A stretch of 64,000 nucleotides of DNA from Sphaerotilus sulfidivorans (GCF_013426975.1 NZ_JACCPY010000018.1:1-64000); one strand, 5' to 3'. Shown: positions 6,575 through 15,574, numbered from the stretch's first letter. Program-made: numbers and translations. Notes: generated by a model not told the origin, from the sequence alone.

Positions 6575-7221
6575 GTGGACAGGCACTCCCTCAGCGCCAG
6601 CAGGCTGCGGCGGATCCACGACTTGACCGAACCCAGCGGCGAACCCAGCCGGGTGGCGATCTGCTCGTGGGTGTAGCCATCGACATAGGCGTGCACGACA
6701 CAGGCGCGCGGGCGATCCTCCAGCCGGTCGAGACAGCGCTCGAGGCCGGCGGTGTCGAGGCCGCGATCGTCGCCGTCGGGCGCGGTGGCGGACTGCAGGC
6801 GGTCCGACAGGCCGGCCAGATCCTCCGGATCGACCGCGACCGTCTCGACGCCACGACCGCCGCGCACCGCGCGCAGCGCCTGGTGGCGCACCACGGTGTA
6901 GATCCAGCCCCGGCCGGAGCCCAGCGCCGCATCGAAGGTGGCGGCGCGCTGCCAGACCTGCAGGAAGGCGTCCTGCAGCACATCCTCGGCCAGCGCGTCG
7001 TCGCGCACGATGCGCCGCACCACGCCGAGCAGCCAGCGGCCCTCGTGCTCGTAGAGCATGCGCAGCGCGAAGCGCTCGCCGCGGGCGCAGGCCTGCAGCG
7101 CGGCATCATGGTCGAGGGTCAGGGCGGCGGCAGCGGAGGCGGCGGCAGGGGGCAAGGGCGGTCCTTTCGGTCTCGGCAGCGGCGTTTTGCCATTCTGCGA
7201 GAAGGGACTACCCAGAACCAA
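6568..7221 (-). CDS. ECF RNA polymerase sigma factor (SigK-like)
   Basis: This is a 217-residue protein. Sigma region 2 is clear: the RMLYEHEGRWLLGVVRRI helix, then DDALAEDVLQDAFLQVW (region 2.2/2.3), and GRGWIYTVVRHQALRAVR (region 2.4). Region 4 ends the protein with RACVVHAYVDGYTHEQIATRLGSPLGSVKSWIRRSL, a helix-turn-helix reading the -35 element. The first about 35 residues are a proline/alanine-rich extension, so the true start may lie downstream of 7221. It is coupled to the anti-sigma gene. The neighbouring DUF3455 gene is a common partner of this sigma type and a likely target. The signal is not evident from sequence. Confidence 0.9.
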   Translation of the reverse strand: MVLGSPFSQNGKTPLPRPKGPPLPPAAASAAAALTLDHDAALQACARGERFALRMLYEHEGRWLLGVVRRIVRDDALAEDVLQDAFLQVWQRAATFDAALGSGRGWIYTVVRHQALRAVRGGRGVETVAVDPEDLAGLSDRLQSATAPDGDDRGLDTAGLERCLDRLEDRPRACVVHAYVDGYTHEQIATRLGSPLGSVKSWIRRSLLALRECLSTC

Positions 7222-7266
7222 GGCACCGGCCGCCAGCCGTCAGCCGCCAGGGGGCATTCGCCCGGC

Positions 7267-7869
7267 TCAGGCGCCCGGCTTCCAGAAGATGTAGTCGGCC
7301 TGGTACTGCACCACCTGGCGCTGGCCGGTCTGGCCCTCGCCGCAGGCCATCGCCGGCGCCACGCCGCCGCGGGTGGCCACGCGCTGGATGTAGCTCACGC
7401 CCTCGAGCACGCCGCGGCCGGTGGCGGGATTGGCCTTGACCAGCTGCAGCGGGATGTTGCCGGCCGCGGCGGGCACCAGCCCGACCTGCGTGCCGGTCAG
7501 CGCCGAGCCGTCGTCGGCCGCCCAGGTCGCCGGGGGGCCGAAGTAGCGGCCCAGCTTCATGCCGCTGCGGCTGCGCAGCTCGGCGTCCGGGCCGACGAAG
7601 ACCCACTCGAACGCGCCCGGCGTGCCGGCCTTGGCGCGGCATTCATAGGTGATCTGGCCGACGCCGACGGTTTCCCAGGCGACGCGGTGGCCGGCGGGCA
7701 CCTGCACCGGCGTCGGCAGCGCGGTCTGCGAGGTGGCGGTCATCGAGGTGGTCGCGCCCATCGGCGCGGAGGTCGACGAGCAGGCGGCCAGGCCGGCGCT
7801 CAGCAGCACGGCGGCGGCAAAGGCGAGGCGGCGGGGGGTGGCGGCGGCGAAGGACGAGCGAACGGTCAT
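7267..7869 (-). CDS. DUF3455 family lipoprotein
   Basis: This is a 200-residue protein. A signal peptide ends in the lipobox LAAC and the mature protein starts SSTSAP. The DUF3455 pattern is visible: GVGQITYECRAKAG, FEWVFVGPDAELRS, then GRYFGPPATWAADDGSALTG, and YIQRVATRGGVAP with a cysteine shortly after. The family is a secreted beta-rich protein with no established activity. It lies 45 bases upstream of the ECF sigma gene on the same strand and may be first gene of that operon. Start at the ATG at 7869, with GGGAG eight bases before it. Confidence 0.85.
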   Translation of the reverse strand: MTVRSSFAAATPRRLAFAAAVLLSAGLAACSSTSAPMGATTSMTATSQTALPTPVQVPAGHRVAWETVGVGQITYECRAKAGTPGAFEWVFVGPDAELRSRSGMKLGRYFGPPATWAADDGSALTGTQVGLVPAAAGNIPLQLVKANPATGRGVLEGVSYIQRVATRGGVAPAMACGEGQTGQRQVVQYQADYIFWKPGA

Positions 7870-8129
7870 GGCAATGCTCCCGGAGGTGAATGAATCGGAG
7901 GAGCCGTCGACGCCGGGCTGGCGACGATCGTCTCAACCTTCACTAGCCGGGCCGATGCCGGACGGATGCAGCCGGAGACGACGCAGATGCAACAACATGT
8001 ATCAATCCTGCGATCCGACCTCAGGGGAACCCGATGGTGCCCGGCCGCACATCGTCCTAGCATCGACACACGCACCGCCGGCTCGCACGGGGCGGCCGGT
8101 CGGTCTGTCGTCCGAAGGAGGTCTGCACC
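7870..8129. other. Divergent intergenic region
   Basis: This 260-base gap separates the DUF3455 gene (leftward) and the DUF2189 gene (rightward), so it must hold both promoters. It is less GC-rich around 7970-8010. GAAGGAG at 8114-8120 is the ribosome binding site of the DUF2189 gene. No operator palindrome or coding frame was recognised. Confidence 0.5.
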
Positions 8130-8927
8130 ATGGATCATGTCGCACAGGTCACCGGTCACCTTCCGCGCCGCGCCCGCCAGGCTGCCGACGCGCCCGAGGT
8201 CCGCCAGGTCACGGTCACCCAGCCGCTGCGATGGCTGAAACGCGGCTGGGAGGATCTGTCGCATCACCCGGCCGCCAGCCTGGGCGGCGGCCTGGCGGTC
8301 GCCGCGATGGGCGCGGCGCTGATCGTCGCCGGCCGGCATCTGCCGCACCTGGCGCCGACGCTGGTCGGCGGCTTCCTGCTGCTGGCGCCGCTGGTGGCGC
8401 TGCCCTTTCATGCACTGTCGCGCCAGCGGCTGGCCGGCGCGCGGCCCGACCTGGGCGAGGCGCTGGCCGATGGCTGGCGCAACGCCGGCTCGCTCGGACT
8501 GTTCGGGCTGGTGCTGGCGATCGCCTTCCTGCTCTGGGAGCGGGTCGGCGCGGTGAGCTTCGCGCTGCTGTACGGCGGCCTGGTGCCGGACCTGTCGAAC
8601 CTGCTGTTCGACGTGCTGCTGTCGGGCCGCTACAGCGCGCTGGCCATCGCCTTCGTCGGCATCGGTGCGCTGTTCGCGGCGGCGGTCTTCGTCATCGGGG
8701 TGGTCTCGGTGCCGATGCTGCTCGACCGCGAGGACGGCGACCTGATCGCCGCGATCGCCACCAGCGTGCGCGCCTGCCACGCCAGCCCGGCAGCGATGCT
8801 GCTGTGGGCGGGGCTGATCGTCACGCTGATGGCGGTCGGCTACGCGACCGCGCTGCTCGGGCTGATCGTGATCTTCCCGCTGCTTGGCCACGCGAGCTGG
8901 CACGCCTACCGCGACATGGTCGAGTAG
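8130..8927 (+). CDS. DUF2189 family inner-membrane protein
   Basis: This is a 265-residue protein with a soluble N-terminal about 45 residues and six predicted membrane segments. The family signature is a helix pair near residues 45-95 (LGGGLAVAAMGAALIVAG and GGFLLLAPLVALPFHALSRQR) followed by DLGEALADGWRN. Later segments include LFGLVLAIAFLLW, the long segment near 170-200 and VTLMAVGYATALLGLIVIFP, ending with HASWHAYRDMVE. DUF2189 proteins are of unknown function and are often found near cytochrome oxidase genes; no such genes lie here. The start is supported by GAAGGAG. It appears monocistronic and convergent with the methyltransferase gene that follows. Confidence 0.85.
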   Translation: MDHVAQVTGHLPRRARQAADAPEVRQVTVTQPLRWLKRGWEDLSHHPAASLGGGLAVAAMGAALIVAGRHLPHLAPTLVGGFLLLAPLVALPFHALSRQRLAGARPDLGEALADGWRNAGSLGLFGLVLAIAFLLWERVGAVSFALLYGGLVPDLSNLLFDVLLSGRYSALAIAFVGIGALFAAAVFVIGVVSVPMLLDREDGDLIAAIATSVRACHASPAAMLLWAGLIVTLMAVGYATALLGLIVIFPLLGHASWHAYRDMVE

Positions 8928-8943
8928 GCGGGCCGCGCCGGGC

Positions 8944-9648
8944 TCAGGCCGGCGCCGTGCGCGAGTAGCGCAGCAGCCGCCCGCGATAGGGCAGGCCGTC
9001 GGCCTCGGGCGTGCGCAGCGTGGTCTCGTGCAGCACGAAGCCCAGGCCGCTCATCCGGCGGGTGAAGGCCGGCCGGTTGCCCCGATCGGGATCGACGATC
9101 AGCACCTCGGCGTCCGGCTCGGCATGGCGCTCGACGAAGCGGGCCAGATGGCCCTGCGCGTCGCGCTCATACAGCACGTCGCTGCCCATGATGACGTCGA
9201 AGCGTCCCTGCACCGGTGCGGCATCGGCCGGATGGGCCGCTGCCGGCACGCCCGCCCGGCCTGCCCAGTCGCCGCGCCGGTAGACCAGCGGGGCGAGTGC
9301 GTTCAGGCTCAGGTTGTCGTGCAGGAAATCCGGGGCCAGCGGATGGGCATCGGAGGCGGTCACGTCGATGCCACGCCGGTGGCAGACCAGGCTGGCCAGC
9401 GCCAGCCCGCAGCCGACCTCGAGAATGCGCTCACCCGCCTTGAGCGGCCGGGCCGCCATGTGGGCCGCCAGCTGCAGGCCCGAGGGCCAGAGCATGCCGA
9501 ACAGCGGCCAGGTGGCGGAGGAGAATCCCGCGGCCTCGGCCCGGCCGTCGGGATCGGCGTACTGCTGGCGATCCAGCAGCGACCGGATCAGCAGGCTGTC
9601 GGCGCCACGGATGGCGACCTGCTGCTGCCGGGTCTGGTAGCCGGGCAT
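8944..9648 (-). CDS. Class I SAM-dependent methyltransferase (lysine methyltransferase 16-like)
   Basis: This is a 234-residue protein with a Rossmann-type methyltransferase core. Motif I is ILEVGCGLALASLV near residue 75, followed by an acidic loop ending in TASDAHPLA. Then comes VIMGSDVLYERD near residue 150 and VLIVDPDRGNRPAF. The N-terminal part ATWPLFGMLWPSGLQLAAHM, with its tryptophan-proline-serine, matches the methyltransferase-16 group, which mostly modifies protein lysines. The substrate is not deducible. It is 25 bases downstream of the RRM gene on the same strand and may be co-transcribed with it. Confidence 0.82.
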   Translation of the reverse strand: MPGYQTRQQQVAIRGADSLLIRSLLDRQQYADPDGRAEAAGFSSATWPLFGMLWPSGLQLAAHMAARPLKAGERILEVGCGLALASLVCHRRGIDVTASDAHPLAPDFLHDNLSLNALAPLVYRRGDWAGRAGVPAAAHPADAAPVQGRFDVIMGSDVLYERDAQGHLARFVERHAEPDAEVLIVDPDRGNRPAFTRRMSGLGFVLHETTLRTPEADGLPYRGRLLRYSRTAPA

Positions 9649-9672
9649 CCGGAGCGCTTTCGCGCCGCCGGA

Positions 9673-9987
9673 TCAGTAGCTGCGACGGTTGCCGCCGCCG
9701 AAGCCGCCACCACCGTAGCCGCCGCCAGCCGGGCGATCCTCGCGGGGACGGGCGGCATTGACCACCAGGGCGCGGCCGCCGAAGGACTGGCCGTGCATGC
9801 CGGAGATGGCGCTGCGCGCATCTTCACCGGAAGCCATCTCGACAAAGGCGAAGCCCTTGGACCGACCGGTTTCGCGGTCGGTCATGACCTTGGCGGAGGC
9901 GACTTCGCCGAAGCGGGCGAAATGCTCGCGCAGATCTTCGTCGCGCATCGTGTAGGGCAGATTGCCGACGTAGAGCTTGTTGTCCAT
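9673..9987 (-). CDS. Small RNA-binding protein with one RRM and glycine-rich tail
   Basis: This is a 104-residue protein. RNP2 is KLYVGNLPY at residues 3-11 and RNP1 is KGFAFVEM near residue 44, both with the aromatic residues that stack on RNA. The tail from about residue 85 is glycine-rich with aromatic and arginine residues (GGGYGGGGFGGG), as in cyanobacterial and proteobacterial cold-induced Rbp proteins. The start at 9987 has GGAAAGG nearby; the longer frame to 10059 has no family match. It lies next to a stand-alone IF-1 gene, a pairing that suggests a cold-shock or stress translation role. Confidence 0.9.
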   Translation of the reverse strand: MDNKLYVGNLPYTMRDEDLREHFARFGEVASAKVMTDRETGRSKGFAFVEMASGEDARSAISGMHGQSFGGRALVVNAARPREDRPAGGGYGGGGFGGGNRRSY

Positions 9988-10088
9988 GATGGACCTTTCC
10001 AGAAATGCCGCGGAATGTGACGTGCCTGCCGCAGGCGCCAGGCGATCCGGGCCCGCCACCGGCGCCAGCCGGCGGTCAGCCCCGTGAA

Positions 10089-10352
10089 TCAGAAGCGCCG
10101 ACGCGGAGCGGACGGCGCGCCACCCGAGCGGGGCTCGAGGTGACGGAAGGTGATGCGACCCTTGTTCAGGTCGTAGGGCGACAGCTCGAGCGAGACCTTG
10201 TCACCCGCCAGGATGCGGATGTGGTGCTTGCGCATCTTGCCGCCGGTGTAGGCGATGAGGCTGTGCCCGTTCTCGAGCTTCACGCGGAAACGCGAGTCGG
10301 GCAGCACTTCCTCGACCTCGCCGCGCATTTCGATGAGTTCTTCCTTGGCCAT
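10089..10352 (-). CDS. infA: Translation initiation factor IF-1 (stand-alone copy)
   Basis: This is an 87-residue protein. It begins [20 protein letters not shown] and carries the OB-fold core [30 protein letters not shown] and [13 protein letters not shown] typical of IF-1, which binds the ribosomal A site during initiation. It has about 15 extra basic residues at the C-terminus ([12 protein letters not shown]). Burkholderiales often carry one infA in the ribosomal protein cluster and a second, extended one elsewhere; this looks like the second. Its neighbours are an RRM protein and a small unknown gene. The longer open frame upstream of 10352 is not IF-1 sequence. Confidence 0.93.
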   Translation of the reverse strand: MAKEELIEMRGEVEEVLPDSRFRVKLENGHSLIAYTGGKMRKHHIRILAGDKVSLELSPYDLNKGRITFRHLEPRSGGAPSAPRRRF

Positions 10353-10392
10353 GAGCAGAATTCCTGTGCAGTGGCGCCCCGTCCTGAAACGA

Positions 10393-10599
10393 TCAGGCCG
10401 GCAGCGCGGGTTGGTGGAGGTACCCCAGGCCCTGATCCAGCGCGTACTGCGCGGCGGCCTCGGATGAAGGGAACAGCGGGATGAAGCGGTAGACCCGATC
10501 ATGGGTCCCCTCGCCACGGCCGCTGCGAATGGAGAGCGACGCGGCATACCGACCGCAGTCGGTGCGTCGGGTGGTGGAGGACAGGATGAACCTGCCCAC
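10393..10599 (-). CDS. Small hypothetical protein upstream of infA
   Basis: The last about 68 codons of an open minus frame look protein-like: [19 protein letters not shown], then [19 protein letters not shown] and DQGLGYL, resembling small Burkholderiales proteins with a GRYAxSxSIRSG and EAAxxYA pattern. The start is not clear. A GTG at 10599 or TTG at 10629 are options with weak ribosome binding sites, and the frame stays open back to 10887. It ends 40 bases before infA and could be co-transcribed. No function is known. Confidence 0.4.
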   Translation of the reverse strand: MGRFILSSTTRRTDCGRYAASLSIRSGRGEGTHDRVYRFIPLFPSSEAAAQYALDQGLGYLHQPALPA

Positions 10600-10938
10600 G
10601 GTGCGAATGTCAGGAGAAGAAGGAATCAAGGAACCGGCGCCGCAGCAGGGGCTGCCAGCGCGAGACTGCCTGGAACGGTCGGCAGGACTGCCCGACGAGG
10701 GCAGATCAATGTCCCGAGTCACGCCACCCCTGCCGCAACAGCCACAGGAGTCGGGATCGATGTACCAGACGGAGCTTGCCTGGAATGGCGGGCCAGTCAC
10801 GAACCGGACCGACCTTGCCGAGGACGCGATGCCCCGAGAGGCATGGAGTGCGACGAAATGCTGCTGAGGTAAGCGAAACGGCAGCAATTCCGCCGCACTA
10901 TAGCACGACTCATGCCGCCCTTGGCGGTCAGCCGATGA
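10600..10938. other. Stretch without a confident gene, upstream of the infA cluster
   Basis: The stretch between the small gene and ychF keeps an open frame on both strands but no recognisable protein. It should hold the promoter for the minus-strand infA group. The bases 10880-10910 (AATTCCGCCGCACTATAGCACG) are the least GC-rich part. The stop codon of ychF lies at 10939. Confidence 0.4.
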
Positions 10939-12033
10939 TCAGACGTTGAACAGGAAGTTCATCACGTCGCCGTCCTTGACGACGTACTCCTTGCCTTCGG
11001 CGCGCATCTTGCCGGCGTCCTTGGCGCCCTGCTCGCCGCCGAACTGGATGTAGTCCTCGTAGGCGATGGTCTGGGCGCGGATGAAGCCGCGCTCGAAGTC
11101 GCCGTGGATGACGCCGGCAGCCTGCGGCGCGGTGTCGCCGACGCGGATGGTCCAGGCGCGCACTTCCTTCACGCCCGCGGTGAAGTAGGTCTGCAGGCCC
11201 AGCAGCCGGAAACCTGCGCGGATCAGGCGGTTCAGGCCCGGCTCGTCCTGGCCCATCTCGGCCAGGAACATCGCGCGGTCCTCGTCGTCCATCTCCGACA
11301 GATCGGCCTCGGTCTTGGCGCAGATCGCCACCACCGGCGCCTTCTGCGCCTCGGCGTAGGCCTTCAGGCGGTCGAGCAGCGGGTTGTTCTCGAAGCCGTC
11401 TTCCGACACGTTGCCGACGAACATCGCCGGCTTGGCGGTGATCAGGCACAGCGGCTTGAGGATGAGACGCTCTTCCTTGCTGAAGTCGATCGAGCGCACC
11501 GGCTGCGCCTGATCCAGCGCGGCCTGGCACTTCTCGAGCACCTTCACCAGCGCGGCGGCTTCCTTGTCGTTGCCCGAACGCGCGGCCTTGAGCGAGCGCT
11601 GCAGCGTCTTCTCGACCGTGCCCAGGTCGGCCAGGCACAGCTCGGTCTGGATGACCTCGATGTCGGCGATCGGATCGACGCGGCCGGCGACGTGAATGAC
11701 GTTGTCGTCCTCGAAGCAGCGCACCACGTTCACGATCGCGTCGGTCTCGCGGATGTGGCTCAGGAACTGGTTGCCCAGGCCTTCGCCCTTGCTCGCGCCC
11801 GCCACCAGACCGGCGATGTCGACGAACTCGACGATGGCCGGCAGGATGCGCTCGGGCTTGACGATCTCGGCCAGGCCGTTCAGACGCGGATCAGGCACCT
11901 CGACCACGCCGACATTGGGCTCGATGGTGCAGAACGGATAGTTCTCGGCAGCGATGCCGGCCTTGGTCAGGGCATTGAAGAGGGTGGACTTGCCGACGTT
12001 GGGCAGGCCGACGATGCCGCACTTGAGGCTCAT
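10939..12033 (-). CDS. ychF: Obg-like ATPase/GTPase YchF
   Basis: This is a 364-residue protein, the family's normal length. The P-loop is [18 protein letters not shown] (residues 8-25), with the switch and Walker B region [24 protein letters not shown] near 70. The coiled-coil insertion follows residues about 130-200. The C-terminal TGS domain includes [20 protein letters not shown] and ends with [14 protein letters not shown]. YchF prefers ATP over GTP, binds ribosomes and affects the oxidative stress response. ATG at 12033 with a purine-rich stretch (AGAGATTGTC) upstream. Confidence 0.96.
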   Translation of the reverse strand: MSLKCGIVGLPNVGKSTLFNALTKAGIAAENYPFCTIEPNVGVVEVPDPRLNGLAEIVKPERILPAIVEFVDIAGLVAGASKGEGLGNQFLSHIRETDAIVNVVRCFEDDNVIHVAGRVDPIADIEVIQTELCLADLGTVEKTLQRSLKAARSGNDKEAAALVKVLEKCQAALDQAQPVRSIDFSKEERLILKPLCLITAKPAMFVGNVSEDGFENNPLLDRLKAYAEAQKAPVVAICAKTEADLSEMDDEDRAMFLAEMGQDEPGLNRLIRAGFRLLGLQTYFTAGVKEVRAWTIRVGDTAPQAAGVIHGDFERGFIRAQTIAYEDYIQFGGEQGAKDAGKMRAEGKEYVVKDGDVMNFLFNV

Positions 12034-12105
12034 GATGACAATCTCTTGGAGGGGGCACGGCCGGGCCGCGCGAAAGGATGGCGCGATTGTAGGGGCGCGG
12101 TCCGC

Positions 12106-12999
12106 TCAGAAACGCACCGTGCCGCGCCCGTCCTGCCCCACCGCCAGCCGCCGCCCGACGCCCTCGACGATGACCGCGTTCATGCCGAAGCTGATCGCGC
12201 CGCCGACGCGCGGATCGGCCCGGTAGCCCGCCAGCGTGTCGCCGGGCTCGTGGCCGGGCACGGCGGTGTCGGGGTCGATGTTCGGGATCGGGCAGCGCGG
12301 GCAGGGCTTGACCAGGCGCAGCACCACCGGGCCGTCCGGCGTGGCGATGTGCAGCTCGTCGAGGTGGTCCTCGGCATGCGCGTCCAGGCCGGCCAGCACC
12401 AGATTGGGCCGGAAGCGCTGCATCGTCACCGCCGGCTGCCCGCGTGCGGCCAGGCGGCGGTTGAGCTCGTCGAGCGCCGCCTGCGACACCACCAGGATGG
12501 GATAACCGTCGGAGAAGGCGTTCTCGGCCTCGATCTCGCCGGTCCACTTGCGGCTGGAGAGCCGGCGCTGGCCGGCCTCGAAGCGCACCGCCCGCACCGG
12601 CTCGCCCAGGCATTCGCTGAACCAGCGCGCGGCGCCCGGACCGGCGGAGCGGGCGGCGACCTCGTCATCCCAGACCCGCACCCGCAGCCGCTCGCCCAGC
12701 GGCTCGGCCGGCAGCTGGAGCGGCGCGAGGCCCGGCGCCTGCAGCTGCAGGCTGCCGTCGGCCGCGATCGCCGGGCGGATCAGCGCCATGCGCGGATGTT
12801 CGCGCTGCGAGACGAACTCGCCCGCCGCATCGACCAGCATCCACTCGCGGTCGCCGGCCAGGCCGGTGGCGGCCAGCCGGGCCTCGGGCACGCTCAGGCC
12901 CGCGCAGGACTTGACCGGATGCAGGTGCAGCGCGGCCACGGTGAAGGCGCTGCTGCCGTCGTCAGCGTCGAAGGGGGCGGAGGTGTCGGGGAAAGGCAT
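12106..12999 (-). CDS. MOSC domain protein (YcbX-like)
   Basis: This is a 297-residue protein starting at the ATG at 12999. The N-terminal MOSC_N beta-barrel reads ALHLHPVKSCAGLSVPEA, then GDREWMLVDAAGEFVSQREHPRMA. The MOSC domain contains FRPNLVLAG and the conserved cysteine in KPCPRCPIPNID, followed by GGAISFGMNAVIVEG. MOSC proteins handle sulfur carried on molybdenum cofactor; YcbX of Escherichia coli reduces N-hydroxylated bases with CysJ. No fused ferredoxin domain is present here. The gene is divergent from the UbiH-like gene with only 43 bases between starts. Confidence 0.88.
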   Translation of the reverse strand: MPFPDTSAPFDADDGSSAFTVAALHLHPVKSCAGLSVPEARLAATGLAGDREWMLVDAAGEFVSQREHPRMALIRPAIAADGSLQLQAPGLAPLQLPAEPLGERLRVRVWDDEVAARSAGPGAARWFSECLGEPVRAVRFEAGQRRLSSRKWTGEIEAENAFSDGYPILVVSQAALDELNRRLAARGQPAVTMQRFRPNLVLAGLDAHAEDHLDELHIATPDGPVVLRLVKPCPRCPIPNIDPDTAVPGHEPGDTLAGYRADPRVGGAISFGMNAVIVEGVGRRLAVGQDGRGTVRF

Positions 13000-13042
13000 T
13001 GTCGGGATCTCGGTCGGGCTGTTCCTACAATCTTGCCCCATC

Positions 13043-14209
13043 ATGCTCGTGCCTCCCTTCGCCTCCAGTCCGGCCGGCTCCGGACACTCCTCCGCCTCGA
13101 CGCTCGATGTGCTGATCCGCGGCGGCGGCCCGGTCGGCACCAGCCTGGCGCTGGCGCTGTCGCGCGAGGGCCTGAAGGTCGGCCTGCTGGCCGCCCCGCC
13201 CCGGCGCGATGCGGCGCCCGATGTGCGCACCTATGCGCTCAATGCCGGCGCGGTGGCGCTGCTGCGCGAGCTGCGGGTCTGGGACGCGCTGCCCGAGGAC
13301 GCGCGCACCGCGGTGAGCGACATGCAGATCCGCGGCGATGACGGCGGCGCGCTGGAATTCAGCGCCTGGCAGCAGGGCGTGGCCGAACTGGCCTGGATCG
13401 TCGACGCCGCCGCGCTCGAGCAGGTGCTCGGCGAGGCGCTGCGCTTCGCGCCGCATGTGCAGCGGCTGACGCAGCCCGCGCCGGCGGCGCTGACCGCCAT
13501 CTGCGAGGGCCGCGACTCCGCCACCCGCGAGGCGCTGGGCGCCGGCTTCGAGGCCTTCGCCTACGGCCACCTGGGCGTGGCGGCGCGGCTGCTCAGCGAC
13601 CGGCCGCACCACGGCGTGGCGCGGCAGTGGTTCCGCCAGCCGGACATCCTGGCGCTGCTGCCCTTCGACCGGCCGCAGGCCGGCCACGGCTACGGCCTGG
13701 TCTGGTCGCTGCCGCAGGACGAGGCCGAGCAGGTGATGGCGCTGTCCGACGCCGAATTCGCCGCACGGCTGCAGGAGGCCACCGGCGGCGCTGCCGGCCG
13801 GCTCGAGCCGGTGTCGCCGCGCGCGGCCTGGCCGCTGCGGGTCGGTCAGGCCTCGCGCTGGTGCGGCCCCGGCTGGGTGCTGCTGGGCGATGCGGCGCAT
13901 GCGGTGCATCCGCTGGCCGGCCAGGGCCTGAACCTGGGCCTGGCCGATGTGCGGGTGCTGGCGCAGGTGCTGGTCGAGGCGCGGCGCACCGCACCGTGGC
14001 GCCCGCTCGGCGACGAGCGCCTGCTGCGCCGCTACGCCCGCGAGCGCAGCGTGCCGACGCTGGCGATGAGCCGGCTGACCGACGGCCTGCTGCACCTGTT
14101 CGCGCAGCCCGCACCGCCGCTCAGGGAACTGCGCAACCACGGAATGACTCTGGTCCAGCAGCTCGGCCCGCTCAAGCGCTGGCTGACCGCCCGGGCGCTC
14201 GACGCCTGA
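13043..14209 (+). CDS. UbiH/UbiF/VisC-family FAD-dependent monooxygenase
   Basis: This is a 388-residue protein. The dinucleotide fold is DVLIRGGGPVGTSLALALSRE near residue 22, and the second FAD motif GWVLLGDAAHAVHPLAGQGLNLGL near residue 280 is the UbiH-family hallmark. The family hydroxylates the ubiquinone ring (C5, C6 or C1) or related aromatics. Which position this member acts on cannot be told, so no symbol is given. The glycine-rich motif has an arginine in place of the usual small residue (IRGGG). The start at 13043 is the first ATG before the Rossmann fold. It is followed by a DsbC-like gene 50 bases on. Confidence 0.88.
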   Translation: MLVPPFASSPAGSGHSSASTLDVLIRGGGPVGTSLALALSREGLKVGLLAAPPRRDAAPDVRTYALNAGAVALLRELRVWDALPEDARTAVSDMQIRGDDGGALEFSAWQQGVAELAWIVDAAALEQVLGEALRFAPHVQRLTQPAPAALTAICEGRDSATREALGAGFEAFAYGHLGVAARLLSDRPHHGVARQWFRQPDILALLPFDRPQAGHGYGLVWSLPQDEAEQVMALSDAEFAARLQEATGGAAGRLEPVSPRAAWPLRVGQASRWCGPGWVLLGDAAHAVHPLAGQGLNLGLADVRVLAQVLVEARRTAPWRPLGDERLLRRYARERSVPTLAMSRLTDGLLHLFAQPAPPLRELRNHGMTLVQQLGPLKRWLTARALDA

Positions 14210-14259
14210 TCTCCCGGCCCTGTGCCCTCTCCCCGCACCGATCCCACCAAGGACACTCC

Positions 14260-15009
14260 ATGAAGCTGCCGCGCCCCGCTCTCCCCGCCTTCGCCACCGG
14301 CCTCGGCGCCCTGGCGCTGGCCCTGCTCGCGGCCGCGCCGGCCGCACGGGCCGACGAGAACATCATCCGCAAGACCCTGGCCGAACGCTTCCAGAACCTG
14401 CCGAAGATCGACGAGGTGCGCCCGGCACCGGTGGCCGGCCTGTGGGAGCTGCGCATCGGCACCGAGGTGATGTACACCGATGCCAAGGGCGCCTACCTGA
14501 TCCAGGGCTCGATCATCGACACCGCCACCCGCAAGGACCTGACGCAGGAGCGCATCGACAAGCTGACCGCGATCGACTTCGCCTCGCTGCCGCTGAAGGA
14601 CGCCATCGTCTGGAAGAACGGCAACGGCAAGCGCCGCATCGCCGTCTTCGGCGACCCGAACTGCGGCTACTGCAAGCGGCTGGAAAAGGACCTGATCAAC
14701 GTGAAGGACGTGACGGTCTACAACTTCGTCATCCCGATCCTGGGCGGCGACTCGGCCGACAAGGCCCGCTCGATCTGGTGCGCCAAGGACAGCACCGCCG
14801 CCTGGCGCGGCTGGATGGTCGACGGCGTCGCCCCGCCGCGGGTGATGGGCCAGTGCGACGCCTCGGCGATCGAGCGCAACGCGGCGCTGGCGCGCAAGCA
14901 CAAGGTCAACGGCACACCGGCGATCGTCTTCGAGGACGGCACCCGCGCGCCCGGCGCGATTCCCGCCGCCGAGATCGAGAAACGGCTGGCGGCGCTGGCC
15001 AGGTCCTGA
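14260..15009 (+). CDS. dsbC: DsbC-family periplasmic disulfide isomerase
   Basis: This is a 249-residue protein with a signal peptide cut near residue 31 (ARADENIIRK). The N-terminal dimerisation domain holds ELRIGTEVMYTDAKGAYLIQGSIID. The thioredoxin-like domain has the active site CGYC at residues 135-138 and the cis-proline loop NGTPAIVFEDG near 220. DsbC shuffles wrong disulfides in the periplasm, kept reduced by DsbD. The start at 14260 has AAGGACA six bases upstream. A converging hairpin follows the stop. Confidence 0.92.
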   Translation: MKLPRPALPAFATGLGALALALLAAAPAARADENIIRKTLAERFQNLPKIDEVRPAPVAGLWELRIGTEVMYTDAKGAYLIQGSIIDTATRKDLTQERIDKLTAIDFASLPLKDAIVWKNGNGKRRIAVFGDPNCGYCKRLEKDLINVKDVTVYNFVIPILGGDSADKARSIWCAKDSTAAWRGWMVDGVAPPRVMGQCDASAIERNAALARKHKVNGTPAIVFEDGTRAPGAIPAAEIEKRLAALARS

Positions 15010-15011
15010 AG

Positions 15012-15029
15012 CCGGCTCAGCCGAGCCGG
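15012..15029. terminator. Bidirectional hairpin between convergent genes
   Basis: CCGGCTC (15012-15018), loop AGCC, GAGCCGG (15023-15029) is a perfect 7-bp stem between the stops of the DsbC-like and CAP genes, overlapping the CAP stop codon. No clear T-run follows on either side. Confidence 0.6.
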
Positions 15030-15574
15030 TACTGGCAGATCCAGACCTGATCGAGCGCCGGGCAGACCAGCCGCGCGCAGCCGACCTCGCGCGCCGACGG
15101 CGCGACCAGCTGCTGGTAATGGCTGCAGACCCGGCCCGGCCGGCACTGGCGCGTCTCGGGATCCAGATCGGCGCCCTGCTGCGCCCACTGGTCGACGACA
15201 TAGGCCGGGTCCAGCGGCTGCAGCGCGGTGCGGCCATCCTTCCAGCGGTAGGCGCTGGACCAGTACATGTTCTCGCCGATGTGCAGGTCCGGACTGGGCT
15301 GGGCCTCGCAGGGCTGGCCGCGGCCGCGCTCGAGCTGCAGCGCCCACTGCCCGGCCGCACGCGCCATCTCGTCCGACCAAGTCAGCGGCCGAACCCCGGC
15401 ATGCAGGCGCCACTCGTTGTGGCGCTGCAGCATCGCCTGGCGGGCCTCGGACGGCAGCACGGCGCGTTCGCCGGCAGAAGGTGCCGCCACGACCGGCAAG
15501 CACGAAGCGGACAGCAGGACCAGGGCAGGAAGAAAGCGCGACAGCACGGCAGACCTCGGCGAGGCCGATCGCAC
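15017..15574 (-). CDS. Secreted CAP (SCP/PR1) domain protein
   Basis: This is a 185-residue protein with a signal peptide ending near PVVAAPS (residue about 31). The CAP motifs are visible: QAMLQRHNEWRLHAGVRPLTWSDEMARAAGQWA, then GENMYWS (the HIGEN glutamate), VDQWAQQ, and CSHYQQLVAPSAREVGCARLVC with WICQY at the end. Several cysteines likely form disulfides, which fits the neighbouring DsbC-like gene. Bacterial CAP proteins are secreted and mostly of unknown role. The gene is convergent with dsbC and seems to be transcribed alone. Confidence 0.88.
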   Translation of the reverse strand: MRSASPRSAVLSRFLPALVLLSASCLPVVAAPSAGERAVLPSEARQAMLQRHNEWRLHAGVRPLTWSDEMARAAGQWALQLERGRGQPCEAQPSPDLHIGENMYWSSAYRWKDGRTALQPLDPAYVVDQWAQQGADLDPETRQCRPGRVCSHYQQLVAPSAREVGCARLVCPALDQVWICQYRLG

